A stretch of 64,000 nt of DNA from Streptomyces radicis. Its GTDB lineage: Bacteria; Actinomycetota; Actinomycetes; Streptomycetales; Streptomycetaceae. The stretch spans positions 124,001 through 188,000 of the forward strand of contig NZ_RBDY01000011.1 in NCBI RefSeq assembly GCF_003626575.1. Direction: 5' to 3'. Positions 1-46,000 of this stretch are shown here, one piece after another. Every line of letters starts with the position of its first letter. Position 1 is the stretch's first letter. The notes below the pieces were generated by a model. The model was not told the origin of the DNA. It saw only the letters and a program-made list of their open reading frames with translations, and did no database searches. Both the position numbers and the translations under genes were made by a program.

Positions 1-13
1 ACGAGGTGAAGGC

Positions 14-26446
<26,433 letters not shown>

Positions 26447-26497
26447 CCCCGCGAAGCCCGACCCGCCCCGGGGCCCGCCCCCTTGTGAAGACCCGCG

Positions 26498-26503
26498 AAG
26501 GAG
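26498..26503 (+). promoter_or_regulatory. Ribosome binding site of the second PKS gene
   Basis: AAGGAG lies 5 bp before the ATG at 26509. It fixes the start there, although the frame stays open upstream into the end of the previous gene. Confidence 0.8.
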
Positions 26504-26508
26504 TACCG

Positions 26509-33111
<6,603 letters not shown>

Positions 33112-33172
33112 CCGGCCGCGCCCCTTCGCCCCCACGCCCGGAACCACGCCGAGCCCGGATGGATGACGCCCG

Positions 33173-36100
33173 ATGAATCCCCCGACCAAGCCCTCGACCA
33201 ACGCCCCGACCAACGCCCCGACCGACCAGGAGCAGAAGCTCCGCGACTACCTCAGGCGGGCCACCACCGACCTGCGCCAGGCCAGGCGCCGCGTGAAGCA
33301 GCTCGAGGAGCGGCCGCCGATCGCGATCGTCGGCATGGCCTGCCGCTACCCGGGCGGCATCACCACGCCCGAGGACCTGTGGCACACGGTCGCCGAGGGC
33401 CTTGACATGACCTCGCCGCTCCCCGAGGACCGCGACTGGGACCTCACCGGGCTCGGCGGCGCCACCCATGTCGCGGGCGGCGGATTCCTCACCTCCGTCG
33501 GCGACTTCGACGCGGAGTTCTTCGGCATCCCCGCGCCCGAGGCCGCCGCCATGGACCCGCAGCAGCGGCTCCTGCTCGAGATCGCGTGGGAGGCCGTCGA
33601 GCGCGCGGGCATCGACCCGACGTCCCTGCGCGGCAGCCAGACCGGCGTCTTCGCGGGCACCGCGCCTTCGGAGTACCTCACGACGCCAGGCGGCGTTCCC
33701 GAGGGGTACGAGATCCACGTCGGCGTCGGCAACATGATCAGCCTGATCTCGGGCCGCGTCGCCTACACCCTGGGCCTCGAAGGCCCCGCGGTCACGGTGG
33801 ACACGGCGTGCTCGGCGTCGCTCGTGGCCCTCCACCTCGCCATGCAGGCGCTGCGCGGCGGCGAGTGCTCGCTCGCGCTGGTGGGCGGCGTGAAGGTGAT
33901 GGCGTCGCCGACGACCCTGATCGAGTTCGGCCGCCAGGGCGTCCTGGCCCCCGACGGCCGGTGCAAGTCGTTCGCCGCGGCGGCCGAGGGCTTCGGCCTC
34001 GCCGAGGGCGCGGGGATGCTCGTCGTCGAGCGGCTGCCCGACGCCCTCCGCAACGGCCACCGCGTCCTCGGCGTCGTCCGCGGCTCCGCCGTGAACCAGG
34101 GCGGCGCGTCCAACGGCCTCACCCCGCTCAACGGGCCGTCGCAGCGGCAGATGATCCGGCAGGCCCTGGCAGGCGCGGGCCTGGCCGCGTCCGACGTGGA
34201 CGCCGTCGAGGCGCACGGCACGGGCACCCCGCTCGGCGACCCGATCGAGGCCCAGGCGCTCGTGGACATCTACGGCCAGGACCGCGGCGACCGCGGCCCG
34301 CTGTGGCTCGGCTCGGTGAAGTCCAACCTCGGCCACACCCAGGCCGCGGGCGGCATCGCGGGCGTGATGAAGATGCTCATGGCCATGCGCCACGGGGTGC
34401 TGCCCAAGACCCTGCACGTGGACGCGCCCGCCCCGCACGTGGACTGGTCGGCGGGCGACGTGGAGCTGCTGACCGAGCAGCGCGAGTGGGCCGCCGCCCC
34501 CGACAGGCCGCGGCGCGCTGCCGTCTCGTCGTTCGGGATCTCCGGCACCAACGCGCATGTCATCCTCGAGGAGGCGCCAGCCGAGGCCGCGGAGCCGCCG
34601 CCCCTCGAGGTCGGGGGCGAGGGCGGCCTGCCGGGCCGTCGCGCGGTGCCCTGGCTGGTGTCCGCCCGCTCGGCGAAGGCGCTCGCCGCCCAGGCCGAAC
34701 GGCTGGCCGCCGCCCCGTCCGTCGCCGCGGCCGATCCCGTCGACGTGGGCTGGTCCCTGCTGTCGTCCCGCGCGGCGCTCGACCACCGCGCGGTGGTGTG
34801 GGGCACCGAGACGGGCGAACTCGCCGCCGGGCTCAAGGCGTTGGCGACCGGCGGCACGGCGCCCCACCTGGTGACCGGGGCCCAGGGCGGCGGCCGTGGC
34901 GTGGCGTTCGTCCTCCCCGGCGGGGGCGCGCACCGCGTGGGCCGCGAACTCCTCGCCTCCACACCGGCGTTCGCCGCGCGGATCGCCGCGTGCGAGGCCG
35001 CGCTCGCGCCGCACGCCGACTGGTCGCTGTCCCGGGTGCTCGCGGGGGAGGACGACGCCACCGCCCAACGGGCCGACGTCGCACGGGTGTCGCGATGGGC
35101 GGTGTCCCTGGCGCTCGCCGCGGTGTGGGAGGCGCTCGGCGTCGCGCCCGCCGCCGTGGTGGCCCATGGCGAGGGGGAGTTCGCCGCCGCCGTGGTCGCG
35201 GGCGCCCTCTCCCTCGACGACGCCGCGGGGGCCGTGGCGCGCGGCGAGGCCGTCGAGGGCCTGGCCACCCGCCCCTCCGAGGTGCCGCTGATCCTCGGCG
35301 CGAGCCTCGCCGACGCCGTCACCGACGCGCTCGGCCAGGGCCATACGCGCCTGGTCGAGGTGGGCTCCCACCCCGCGGCGACCCAGGCGATCCAGGGGGC
35401 CGTCCGAGGTGCGGCGACGGGCAGGCCCGTCACCGTGGTCGGCACCCAGGACGGGGATGTCGACGCCGCACTCCTCGCCGGGGCCGCCCGCCTGTGGGTC
35501 TCCGGCACGGCCGTCGACTGGTCGTCGTTCTACGCCGGGCGCACCGTTCGCCGCGCCGAGCTGCCCACCTACGCGTTCCAGCGGCGGCGCCACTGGCTCC
35601 AGAGCGGCCAGGCCACCGGGCCGGGCGACGACGCCGCGTCCGACTCGCTCGGCGCGCTGTTCGCCACGGCCCGCCGCGAGGGCAGGCTCGACCAGGTCGC
35701 CCCGGCCCTCCAGGCCGTCGCCGCGCTCAGGCCCTCGTACTCCTCGCCCGACGAGCTGCCCGAGCCCCCGGCGCTCACCGATCTCGTGCGAGGCCCCGAC
35801 GCCCCCCGCCTGATCTGCCTGCCGCCGCTCTCCTGGCGCCCCGGCGCCCACCACTTCGCCGCGTTCGCCTCGGAGTTCACCGACCGGCGCGCCGTCTCCG
35901 CGCTGGCGCTGCCCGGCTTCCGCCCCGGCGAGCCGCTGCCCGAAGACCCCGGCGCGCTCGTGGCCGCCCTGGCCCTGGCCGTCCAACGGGCCGTAGCGGA
36001 CGAGCCGTTCGCGCTGCTCGGCCACGCGGGAGGCGCCACGGTCGCCGCCGCCCTCGCCCGGCACCTCGAGGACGCGGGAACGCCACCAGCCGGGCTCGCG

Positions 36101-36412
36101 CTGCTCGACCCCGCCGGTCCGGGGGCCGCCGAGGGGCTTGGCCCCGAGCCACGCGCGGGCGAGGCCAGGGGTGACAGCTGGGTGACGGCCCGCGCCCGCT
36201 ATCTGTCGTTCGGCCTCGGCCCCGCCGAGGTGGCGGCGCCCACGCTGCTGGTGCGGCCCGCCGAGCCCGGGGGCGCAGGGGCGCAGTGGCCCCTCCCGCA
36301 CACCGCCGTTGACGTACCGGGCGACCCGTCGACGCTGATGGAGGGCCACACGGCGATCGGCACCGCACGCGCCGTCGACGCGTGGCTCGCGGGGTTGACG
36401 CCGGATGCCTGA
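33173..36412 (+). CDS. Degenerate terminal PKS protein: KS-AT0-TE0, no ACP
   Basis: This 1079-residue protein has a Thr/Asn/Ala/Pro-rich N-terminal extension, a docking helix ([14 protein letters not shown]), and a KS with intact Cys (DTACSAS) and AHGTGT. The AT is wrecked: the nucleophile motif GHSQGE reads AHGEGE (Ser to Gly666), the GQGSQ loop reads GGGAHRV, and roughly 110 residues plus a shorter segment are missing, including the YASH region. No ACP follows. The C-terminal alpha/beta-hydrolase fold resembles macrolide thioesterases, but the serine motif reads GHAGGA (Ala952) and the catalytic-His segment, normally GDHFTM, reads GDPSTLM (Pro1052). The frame is unbroken, arguing against simple recent decay. 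It may be a structural or KS-only terminal component; release chemistry must be supplied elsewhere. The residue comparisons are by eye. Confidence 0.88.
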   Translation: MNPPTKPSTNAPTNAPTDQEQKLRDYLRRATTDLRQARRRVKQLEERPPIAIVGMACRYPGGITTPEDLWHTVAEGLDMTSPLPEDRDWDLTGLGGATHVAGGGFLTSVGDFDAEFFGIPAPEAAAMDPQQRLLLEIAWEAVERAGIDPTSLRGSQTGVFAGTAPSEYLTTPGGVPEGYEIHVGVGNMISLISGRVAYTLGLEGPAVTVDTACSASLVALHLAMQALRGGECSLALVGGVKVMASPTTLIEFGRQGVLAPDGRCKSFAAAAEGFGLAEGAGMLVVERLPDALRNGHRVLGVVRGSAVNQGGASNGLTPLNGPSQRQMIRQALAGAGLAASDVDAVEAHGTGTPLGDPIEAQALVDIYGQDRGDRGPLWLGSVKSNLGHTQAAGGIAGVMKMLMAMRHGVLPKTLHVDAPAPHVDWSAGDVELLTEQREWAAAPDRPRRAAVSSFGISGTNAHVILEEAPAEAAEPPPLEVGGEGGLPGRRAVPWLVSARSAKALAAQAERLAAAPSVAAADPVDVGWSLLSSRAALDHRAVVWGTETGELAAGLKALATGGTAPHLVTGAQGGGRGVAFVLPGGGAHRVGRELLASTPAFAARIAACEAALAPHADWSLSRVLAGEDDATAQRADVARVSRWAVSLALAAVWEALGVAPAAVVAHGEGEFAAAVVAGALSLDDAAGAVARGEAVEGLATRPSEVPLILGASLADAVTDALGQGHTRLVEVGSHPAATQAIQGAVRGAATGRPVTVVGTQDGDVDAALLAGAARLWVSGTAVDWSSFYAGRTVRRAELPTYAFQRRRHWLQSGQATGPGDDAASDSLGALFATARREGRLDQVAPALQAVAALRPSYSSPDELPEPPALTDLVRGPDAPRLICLPPLSWRPGAHHFAAFASEFTDRRAVSALALPGFRPGEPLPEDPGALVAALALAVQRAVADEPFALLGHAGGATVAAALARHLEDAGTPPAGLALLDPAGPGAAEGLGPEPRAGEARGDSWVTARARYLSFGLGPAEVAAPTLLVRPAEPGGAGAQWPLPHTAVDVPGDPSTLMEGHTAIGTARAVDAWLAGLTPDA

Positions 36413-36456
36413 CCGCCACGACGAACGACCGACACACACCGAGAAGGGGCCCCAAC

Positions 36457-37380
36457 GTGCTTGATTTCGCCGGAGGAACCGCGTTCGTCACCGGCGGCGC
36501 CCAGGGCATCGGCCTGGGCATCGCCCGCGCCCTCGCCAGGGAGGGCATGCGGCTCGCGCTCGCGGACATCGACGAGGCCGCGCTGGCCACGGCCGCGGCC
36601 GAGCTGGCCTCGACGACCAAGGTCGAGACCTTCGTCCTCGACGTCACCGACCGCGACGCCTTCGCCCGCGCCGCCGACGCGGCCGAGGACCGGCTCGGCC
36701 CGGTCACACTGCTCTGCAACAACGCCGGAGTGGGCGGCAACTACCCGGTCCCGGCGATGAGTTACCCGTTGTGGGACCTCTTCTTCGGCGTCAACCTCGG
36801 CGGCGTCATCCATGGCATCCAGACCTTTCTGCCCCGCATGGTCGAACGCGGCACGCCCGCCCACATCGCCAACACCGCCGCCCAGGCCGGGCTCGCCCCC
36901 ATGGGCGGCGAGACGGGCTACATGTACGAGGGCGCCAAGGCGGGCGTGATCGGCCTGTCCGAGGGGCTGGCCAAGCAGCTGGAGCACGAGGGACTTCCCA
37001 TCGGCCTCTCCGTCCTCAGCCCAGGGCCCGTGGCCACCGACATGGTCGCCCACAGCCAGGCCGCGAGCGGCGCGCTGTCCACGGGCCCGCTCAGCGACGC
37101 GCAGGCGGAGGAGCGGGCCGGGAAGCAGACGCAGCAGGAGTCGTTCCTGCGCCTGGCGGGCCTTTCCCCCGACGCCGTCGGGACCATGCTCGTCGAGGGC
37201 GTCAGGGCCGGGAAGCTGCACATCATCACCGACCGCACCATCGCCCCCCAACTGGCCGCCAGGTCACGGGCGTTGTTCTCCGCGCTGCCCGCGGAGACCG
37301 AGCACGACAGGACCGTGGGCCAGTACACGGCCATGCAGATGCGGAAGTTCGCGGCGTCCCGGCGACCGCCCACCCGTTGA
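36457..37380 (+). CDS. Short-chain dehydrogenase/reductase with atypical active site
   Basis: This 307-residue Rossmann-fold SDR starts at GTG after GAGAAGGGG, 44 bp downstream of the degenerate PKS gene. The nucleotide-binding loop is TGGAQGIG and the structural motif NNAG is present. The Tyr-Lys pair is Y157-x3-K161 (YEGAK). The residue expected to be the catalytic Ser, four positions into the NTAA segment, is Ala142. Its placement inside the PKS operon, before the loading-module gene, suggests a role in processing or tailoring the polyketide, for example keto/alcohol adjustment or release. With the Ser missing, it could instead be a weak or non-redox enzyme. Substrate unknown. Confidence 0.85.
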   Translation: MLDFAGGTAFVTGGAQGIGLGIARALAREGMRLALADIDEAALATAAAELASTTKVETFVLDVTDRDAFARAADAAEDRLGPVTLLCNNAGVGGNYPVPAMSYPLWDLFFGVNLGGVIHGIQTFLPRMVERGTPAHIANTAAQAGLAPMGGETGYMYEGAKAGVIGLSEGLAKQLEHEGLPIGLSVLSPGPVATDMVAHSQAASGALSTGPLSDAQAEERAGKQTQQESFLRLAGLSPDAVGTMLVEGVRAGKLHIITDRTIAPQLAARSRALFSALPAETEHDRTVGQYTAMQMRKFAASRRPPTR

Positions 37381-37392
37381 CGCACCCCCTCT

Positions 37393-37418
37393 CGAACCGA
37401 CCGAGCGAACCGACCGAG
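37393..37418 (+). repeat. Perfect 13-bp tandem repeat between SDR and loading-module genes
   Basis: CGAACCGACCGAG occurs twice in direct succession, with a partial third unit, in the 57-bp spacer just ahead of the ribosome binding region (CCAGGAG) of the next gene. Its function is unknown; it could be a slippage product. Confidence 0.7.
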
Positions 37419-37437
37419 CGACCCAGGAGCGCGCCGC

Positions 37438-40668
<3,231 letters not shown>

Positions 40669-40684
40669 CCCCTGCCGGGCCCGT

Positions 40685-41848
40685 TCACGCGCCCGCGGCC
40701 AGCTTCTCAAGCCGGTCGGCGGCCGCCCCCGCCCCGCCCGCGGCGCGGAACGACGCGGCCACCCGCCGCGCCCCCGCCGCGAGCCCTGGGTCGCCCAGCG
40801 CCGCGTCGATCGCCGCGCCGATCCGCTCCCGGTCCACGCGCCCGAAGCGCAGCCGCACCCCGGCGCCCGCCTCGGTGACCTGGCCCGCGACCACCGGCTG
40901 GTCGTCGCGGATGGGCGCCACCACGAGCGGCAGCCCGTGCCACAGGGCCTCGGTCACGGTGTTGTGCCCCGCGTGGCACACCACCGCCCGCACCCGCCCG
41001 AGCAGTTGGGTCTGCGGCACGGACCGCAGCACCAGCACATCGGGCCCCGGCGCCTCGCCGTCCAGCACGCCCGCGGGGTCGGCCACCACCGCGCGCACCG
41101 CGCCCGCCCTGGCCCGCACCGCGGCGACGCACTCGGCCAGAAAACGCGCCCCCGCGCCGCCGTTGACCGTCCCCAGGCTCACCAGCACCGTGGGAACGTC
41201 CCCCGCGAGCCACTCCCACGGGAAGTCCTCGGCGCCCGGTCGGTCGCCGAACGCCGGGCCCACGAAGTACAGCGGGCTCTCCCGCGCCGGGTGCGCGCCG
41301 ACCAGCTCGGGCGTCGAGTAGACCAGCGTCAACCACGGCGAGAACCGCGGATCGTGGCGCGCCGCCGGGTCGCCGAACCGCGCGCGCAGCCCCGTCAGCA
41401 GCTCGAGGATCCACTCCTCGACCTTGGGCAGCCCCGCCGCGCCGAGCAGCTCGCCCGTCGTGGTGCACGACGTGGCGTAGGGCAGCCCGAGCCGCTCGGC
41501 CACCAGCGCGCCCGCCACCGTCTGCTGGTCCGCCACCACCACATCGGGGCGGAACGCGCGCACCGCCGCCTCCACATCGGACGCCATCGCCTCGGCAAGC
41601 GGCCCGAAGCCCGCCTCCCACAGGAACTTCAGCGCCTCCAACCCCCTTATGCCGGGGGGTCGTTCACCGGGCACATCGGGACCGGCGCACGCGTGCACGG
41701 GAAAGGCACCGCCGGTCAGCCGGTCGATCAGCGCGGGCCGCCCGGCCCACGCGACGTCGTGCCCACGCCCGCCGAGCTCGGCGGCGACCGCGGCGGCGGG
41801 GTTGATGTGCCCGGCCAGCGGCGGCACGGTGAACAGGAAACGGCTCAT
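40685..41848 (-). CDS. GT1-family glycosyltransferase (MGT/UGT type)
   Basis: This 387-residue protein transfers a sugar from an activated donor to a small-molecule acceptor. The N-terminus has the acceptor-domain start FTVPPLAGHINPA. The C-terminal donor domain shows CHAGHNTVTEAL (~285-300) followed by P-x(4)-DQ, the signature of this family. Its ATG overlaps the stop of the upstream hydrolase gene (ATGA), implying translational coupling. No deoxysugar biosynthesis genes are in the window, so the donor may be a housekeeping NDP-sugar or come from outside. The acceptor could be the acyl product of the PUFA-like enzymes in the same operon or the modular polyketide made by the convergent operon. 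Confidence 0.92.
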   Translation of the reverse strand: MSRFLFTVPPLAGHINPAAAVAAELGGRGHDVAWAGRPALIDRLTGGAFPVHACAGPDVPGERPPGIRGLEALKFLWEAGFGPLAEAMASDVEAAVRAFRPDVVVADQQTVAGALVAERLGLPYATSCTTTGELLGAAGLPKVEEWILELLTGLRARFGDPAARHDPRFSPWLTLVYSTPELVGAHPARESPLYFVGPAFGDRPGAEDFPWEWLAGDVPTVLVSLGTVNGGAGARFLAECVAAVRARAGAVRAVVADPAGVLDGEAPGPDVLVLRSVPQTQLLGRVRAVVCHAGHNTVTEALWHGLPLVVAPIRDDQPVVAGQVTEAGAGVRLRFGRVDRERIGAAIDAALGDPGLAAGARRVAASFRAAGGAGAAADRLEKLAAGA

Positions 41849-42732
41849 GGCGCGACCCCCACCCGTTGCTCGGGCTCCAGCGGAGCCCCCGACACCCGCG
41901 ACACCTGCGCGTCGACCCAGGCCAGCGCGAGGCGCCCCACCTCGTCGGGCGCCTCGACCAGCACCGAGTGCTTCTGCCCCGGCACCTCGGCCACCCGCAC
42001 ATCGGGCAGCAGCGCCCGCGCGTGCGCGGCCTGCTCGGCGACGAGCCCGTCGCCGCCGTTCACCAGGAACACCGGGCAGCGCAGCGACCTGATCCGCTCG
42101 TCGCTCAGCACCTCGCTGTCCGGTATGTCGCGCACTATCGTCGTCTCGCCCATCAGCCGCCCGGCCGACGCGCCCAGCCGCGCGAGGTGCGCGTCGTACC
42201 GGTCGATCTCCCGCGTGGACGACATCGTCCTGTACTGCTCGACGAACCACACGAGCGCCCGGTCGGGCGACAGCTCCGACGACGTGGCCTGCGCGAGCGC
42301 CGCCCGCATGATCTCCGCCCACGCCCGCGTCGGCGGCCCCGACTCGATCACCAGCGCGGAGGCGGCGCGCTCGGGGTGGCGCACCGCGAAGTCCAACGCC
42401 ACGGTGCCGCCGAAGGAGTTGCCCACGAGGTGGACGGGCCTGTCGATGTCGAGCGCGTCGAGCAGCGCGTCCAGGTCGGCCGTGAAGTCCCCGACCCGGT
42501 AGCCCGTCGGCGGCCGCTCCGAACGGCCGTGCCCCCGCTGGTCGTAGAGCACCACGTCGTAGCCCGCCTTGGCGAACGCCGGGGCGAGGGTGAAGTAGAA
42601 GCTGGCCAGGCTGTCGATGAACGCGCCGTGCAGGAACACCACCACGGGCGCGGGCCCAGGCCCGCCCGCGCCGGCGCGCGGCGGCAGGCGCCGCACGTTG
42701 AGGTCGACGCCGTTCGCCCTGACCCTCGCCAT
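41845..42732 (-). CDS. Alpha/beta hydrolase, candidate release enzyme
   Basis: This 295-residue alpha/beta-hydrolase-fold protein has a complete-looking catalytic set: the oxyanion region FLHGAF, nucleophile elbow GNSFGG (S106), and a His near residue 263 (GQKHSV). It is encoded between an ACP gene (3-bp gap) and a glycosyltransferase gene (4-bp overlap), which suggests it acts on an acyl-ACP or acyl-enzyme from the same operon. Because the modular PKS thioesterase has lost its Ser and His, this hydrolase is also a candidate in-trans release or cyclising enzyme for that line. It could equally be an ester hydrolase for tailoring. Confidence 0.88.
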   Translation of the reverse strand: MARVRANGVDLNVRRLPPRAGAGGPGPAPVVVFLHGAFIDSLASFYFTLAPAFAKAGYDVVLYDQRGHGRSERPPTGYRVGDFTADLDALLDALDIDRPVHLVGNSFGGTVALDFAVRHPERAASALVIESGPPTRAWAEIMRAALAQATSSELSPDRALVWFVEQYRTMSSTREIDRYDAHLARLGASAGRLMGETTIVRDIPDSEVLSDERIRSLRCPVFLVNGGDGLVAEQAAHARALLPDVRVAEVPGQKHSVLVEAPDEVGRLALAWVDAQVSRVSGAPLEPEQRVGVAP

Positions 42733-42735
42733 GGC

Positions 42736-43083
42736 TCAGCCCTCCACGGTCGCGGCGGCCAGGCGGCCCGCCACATGGTCGACCAGGCGGCCCACGGTGA
42801 GCGCGATGATCTCGTCGAGGTCGAGATCCGCGAGGAACTCCGCGAAGTTGACCCGGTCGCCGTACCGCTCCTCCAGGCGCTCGGCGAGCGCCACCAGGTC
42901 GATGCTCTCCAGCTCGAGGTCGTCGGCGAACCTGCTGTCCATCCCGACCACCGTGTCCGGGTCGAGACCGGCCCCGGCGTCCTCGAGGACGGCCTCGATC
43001 ATCTCGGCGATCTCCGCCAGCACCGCTGCCGCGGGCGCCGCGTCCGCGGGCGCGGCCTCCTGGGCCGGTCGTACGGGATTCAC
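42736..43083 (-). CDS. Discrete acyl carrier protein
   Basis: This 115-residue carrier protein has the phosphopantetheine attachment motif DDLELESIDLV (S60) in a helical, acidic frame. An Ala/Pro-rich N-terminal segment (residues 1-20) precedes the domain. Its start overlaps the stop of the upstream PUFA-like gene (ATGA), and the phosphopantetheinyl transferase domain of that protein is an obvious activating partner. It may carry the finished acyl chain to the hydrolase or glycosyltransferase, or stand in for the ACP missing from the terminal modular PKS protein; the sequence cannot decide which. Confidence 0.9.
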   Translation of the reverse strand: MNPVRPAQEAAPADAAPAAAVLAEIAEMIEAVLEDAGAGLDPDTVVGMDSRFADDLELESIDLVALAERLEERYGDRVNFAEFLADLDLDEIIALTVGRLVDHVAGRLAAATVEG

Positions 43084-46000
43084 GTGCCGTTCTCCTCATC
43101 ATCGTTCATGGTCAGGCGTTCCGGGTCGGGCGTGGTCCAGGCCACGACATAGGTGTTGCTTCCTTCGGTCAGCGGGGCGTGCGCGACCCGGTGCTCGTGG
43201 TCCCCCACCGCGACCCGCAGCGTGGCGGGCCCGGCCGCCACCACCGCGAAGTCCCTCGGTCGGCCCCGCAGTCCGGTGCCCCTGGCCTTGGCCACCGCCT
43301 CCTTGGCCGCCCAGAAGCGCGTGAACCACAGCGCCATGGGCTCGCCCGTGGCCGCGCAGCGCTCGGCGAGCAGGTCGCGTTCCCGCGGGCCCAGGGCGAT
43401 GGCGACCGTGCCATCCGGCCGGTCGACGACCTCCTCGACGTCGATCCCCACCCCGCGACCGCGGTCCGCCACGATCGCCACCGCCACCCGCCCGCGGTGT
43501 GCCAACGACAGGTCGAGCGGCGGCAGTTCGCGGCCGTGCACGCCCTCGGCCCAGGGCCGCCCGCTCGCGTCGTTGCGGACGCGGATCTCGGCGGGGAACA
43601 CGGGGCCCTCGCCGCGCTCCCACAGCCAGCGGCGCACCGCGTCCTTGGCCGCGATCCGGCCGAGCAGCCACTGGCGGCGGCCGCGCGGGGGGCGTTCGTC
43701 GTAGGCGCGGCGTTCCGCGCTGCCGAGCTGGGCCCGTATCACCAGGTCACGCGACGCCAGGTCGGGCCAGCGGTCGATCAACAGCGACCAGCCGCCGGGC
43801 CGTTCGTCGGACAGCGCGCGCCGCTCGGGGTAGCCGCTCGTGCGGCGCGCGTCGGGCGCCGCGAACCTGTGGTCGCGCCACCCGCCGATCTCCGCCCACA
43901 CCGCGCCGTCCACCGTGAGCTGCGCCTCGGCCTCCACGGCCGCGTCGCTCACCGACACGACCCTGATGTGGCACCCGACGCGCGCCCCCGTGGGCGGCTG
44001 GGGCCCGAAGAAGCGGATCTCGCGCATGGAGACGGGGAACACCACGACCCGTTCGGCCAGGCTCACCATGATCCAGTAGCCGAGCAGCTGGCCGACGTTG
44101 TCGAGCAGCGCGCCCGGCGCGGGCGGCACCGTCAGCACGCCGCGCACATGCCGCTCGCCGATGGCGGTCAGCTCAGCCATGCCCCGGAACGCGGGCCCGT
44201 GGAACATCCAACGGTCCCGGTACAGCTCGACGGCCGTGTGCGCGCAGGGGCGTTCGGCCGGGGCGTCGACCGGCCAGGGCGCGGGCGGGCGCGCCGGGAA
44301 CGCGTCGGCCACCTCGACCGTGGCGCGCGCGTGGCGGCCGAAGGCGAGGGCGATGTGGTCGGGGCCGCGTTCGGTGCCGGTGATCGCCACGTCGACGGGC
44401 GGCAGCGCGTCCACCCACTGCTCGAGGCGCACGTCGTGCACTGCGACCGCCAGGCGGCCTGGCGCGCGCCACTCCGCGGCGTCCATCAGGTGCCGCACTA
44501 TCGTCGTCGCCGGAACGACGGGCCGCAGGTCCTCCGCGTCGGGCCAGCCCGCGCGCTGGGGGAAGAAGCAGTGGTCGAGCAGGTAGGGCATCGCCTCGGT
44601 CGACACCCGCAGCCTGACCGTGGCGTCGGGCGCGGGCCTCGGGGGCTCCTCGCCGCGCCTGGGCCGCGGCGTCCTTGGGGCGGCACGGCCCGTGGCGCGC
44701 GCGGTGAGGACGGCCGCCGCCGTGGTGGCGGTCTCCGCGAGCGCGGCGCGCAGCTCGGCCGCGACGGGGTGGGCGGCGGCGAGCGCGTCGAGCCCGCTCG
44801 TGGCGCCCCCGGCGGGCGCGACAAGGGTGTCACCGGCGCCCAACGCGGCCCGCACGCCGGCGCGTAGCTCCTCGCGCGCGGGCTCGCCCAGCGAGACCAG
44901 GGGCGCGCCCAGGTCGAGGGCCACCATGGGGCCCCGGCGCGCGGGCGCGGCGGTGGGGCGCAGGGTGTCGGGGTCGAGCGCGGCCCCCTCGGCCCACAGC
45001 GCGGTCGCGACCCTGCGTAGCTGGGCCAGGCCCGGGTGGTGCGGGGAGTGGGCGGCGACGGTCAGGTGGTCGCGGCCCTGGAGCGTGTCGTCCACGAGCG
45101 AGCCGAGGTGGCCCACGCCCGCCTGCACGAGCACCCGGAAGCCCGCCGCGTACATGGCCTCGATCAGCGGCCCGAACCTCACCGGTTCGAGCAGGTGCCG
45201 CACGAACAGCGCGCGCACGCCTTCGGGTTCGGCGGGGAACGGGCGCGCCGTCGTGCCGGACCACACCGGCACCTCGGGCGTCCGCAGCGGCAACCGCCCG
45301 GCGCCCTCGGTGAGTTGGCCGAGATACGGGGCGAGCATCGGGGTGTGGAAGCCCGACTGGAACGGCAGCACCTGGCACAGCACCCGCCGCGAGCGGAAGA
45401 GGGCCACCAGCTCGTCGACGGCCGCCCTCGGCCCGCAGATCATCGACTGGCGCGGGGAGTTCTCGTGCGAGAGCACCACGTCGTCGCCGCCCCGCTCGGC
45501 CAGCGTGGCGGTGACGCGCTCGGCCGACGCGCCCACGGTCGCGAAGACCACCCCGGGCACGCGCAGCGACCCGGGGCCGAACGACGCCAGTATCGCGTCG
45601 GCCTCCTCCGGCGGATACATCCCGCCCGCGCGCATCGCCGCCCACTCGCCGACGCTGTGCCCGGCCACGCCGTCGGGGGCGACGCCCATGCGCCGCAGCG
45701 CCGCGTCGAGCAGCCGCGCCACGGCGAGCACGCCCTTGCCGTGGGTGACCAGGTCTTCGGGGTTCGCCACGGCGGACGCGCCGGGCGCGGGGAGGGAGAA
45801 GCGCGCGGCCACGTCGTCGAGGGCGCCGGGGGCGAACTCGGCCTCGAGGCCGGGGAAGAGGAACGCGACCCCGCCCCGGTGGCCGCCCTCCGCCAGCAGG
45901 GGAGCGGGGGAGAACCAGACGTCGTTGCGGCCCCGCCAGGCCGCGCCCTTGGCCACGGCCCTGCGGGCCAGCGCGAGGCGCTTGGCGGTCGGGTCGACGA

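Noticed and set aside
33173-36412. Frameshift or sequencing error as the cause of the missing AT, ACP and TE residues
   Set aside because: The frame is continuous and residues around each lesion align in frame with homologous modules, so the losses look like in-frame deletions and substitutions.
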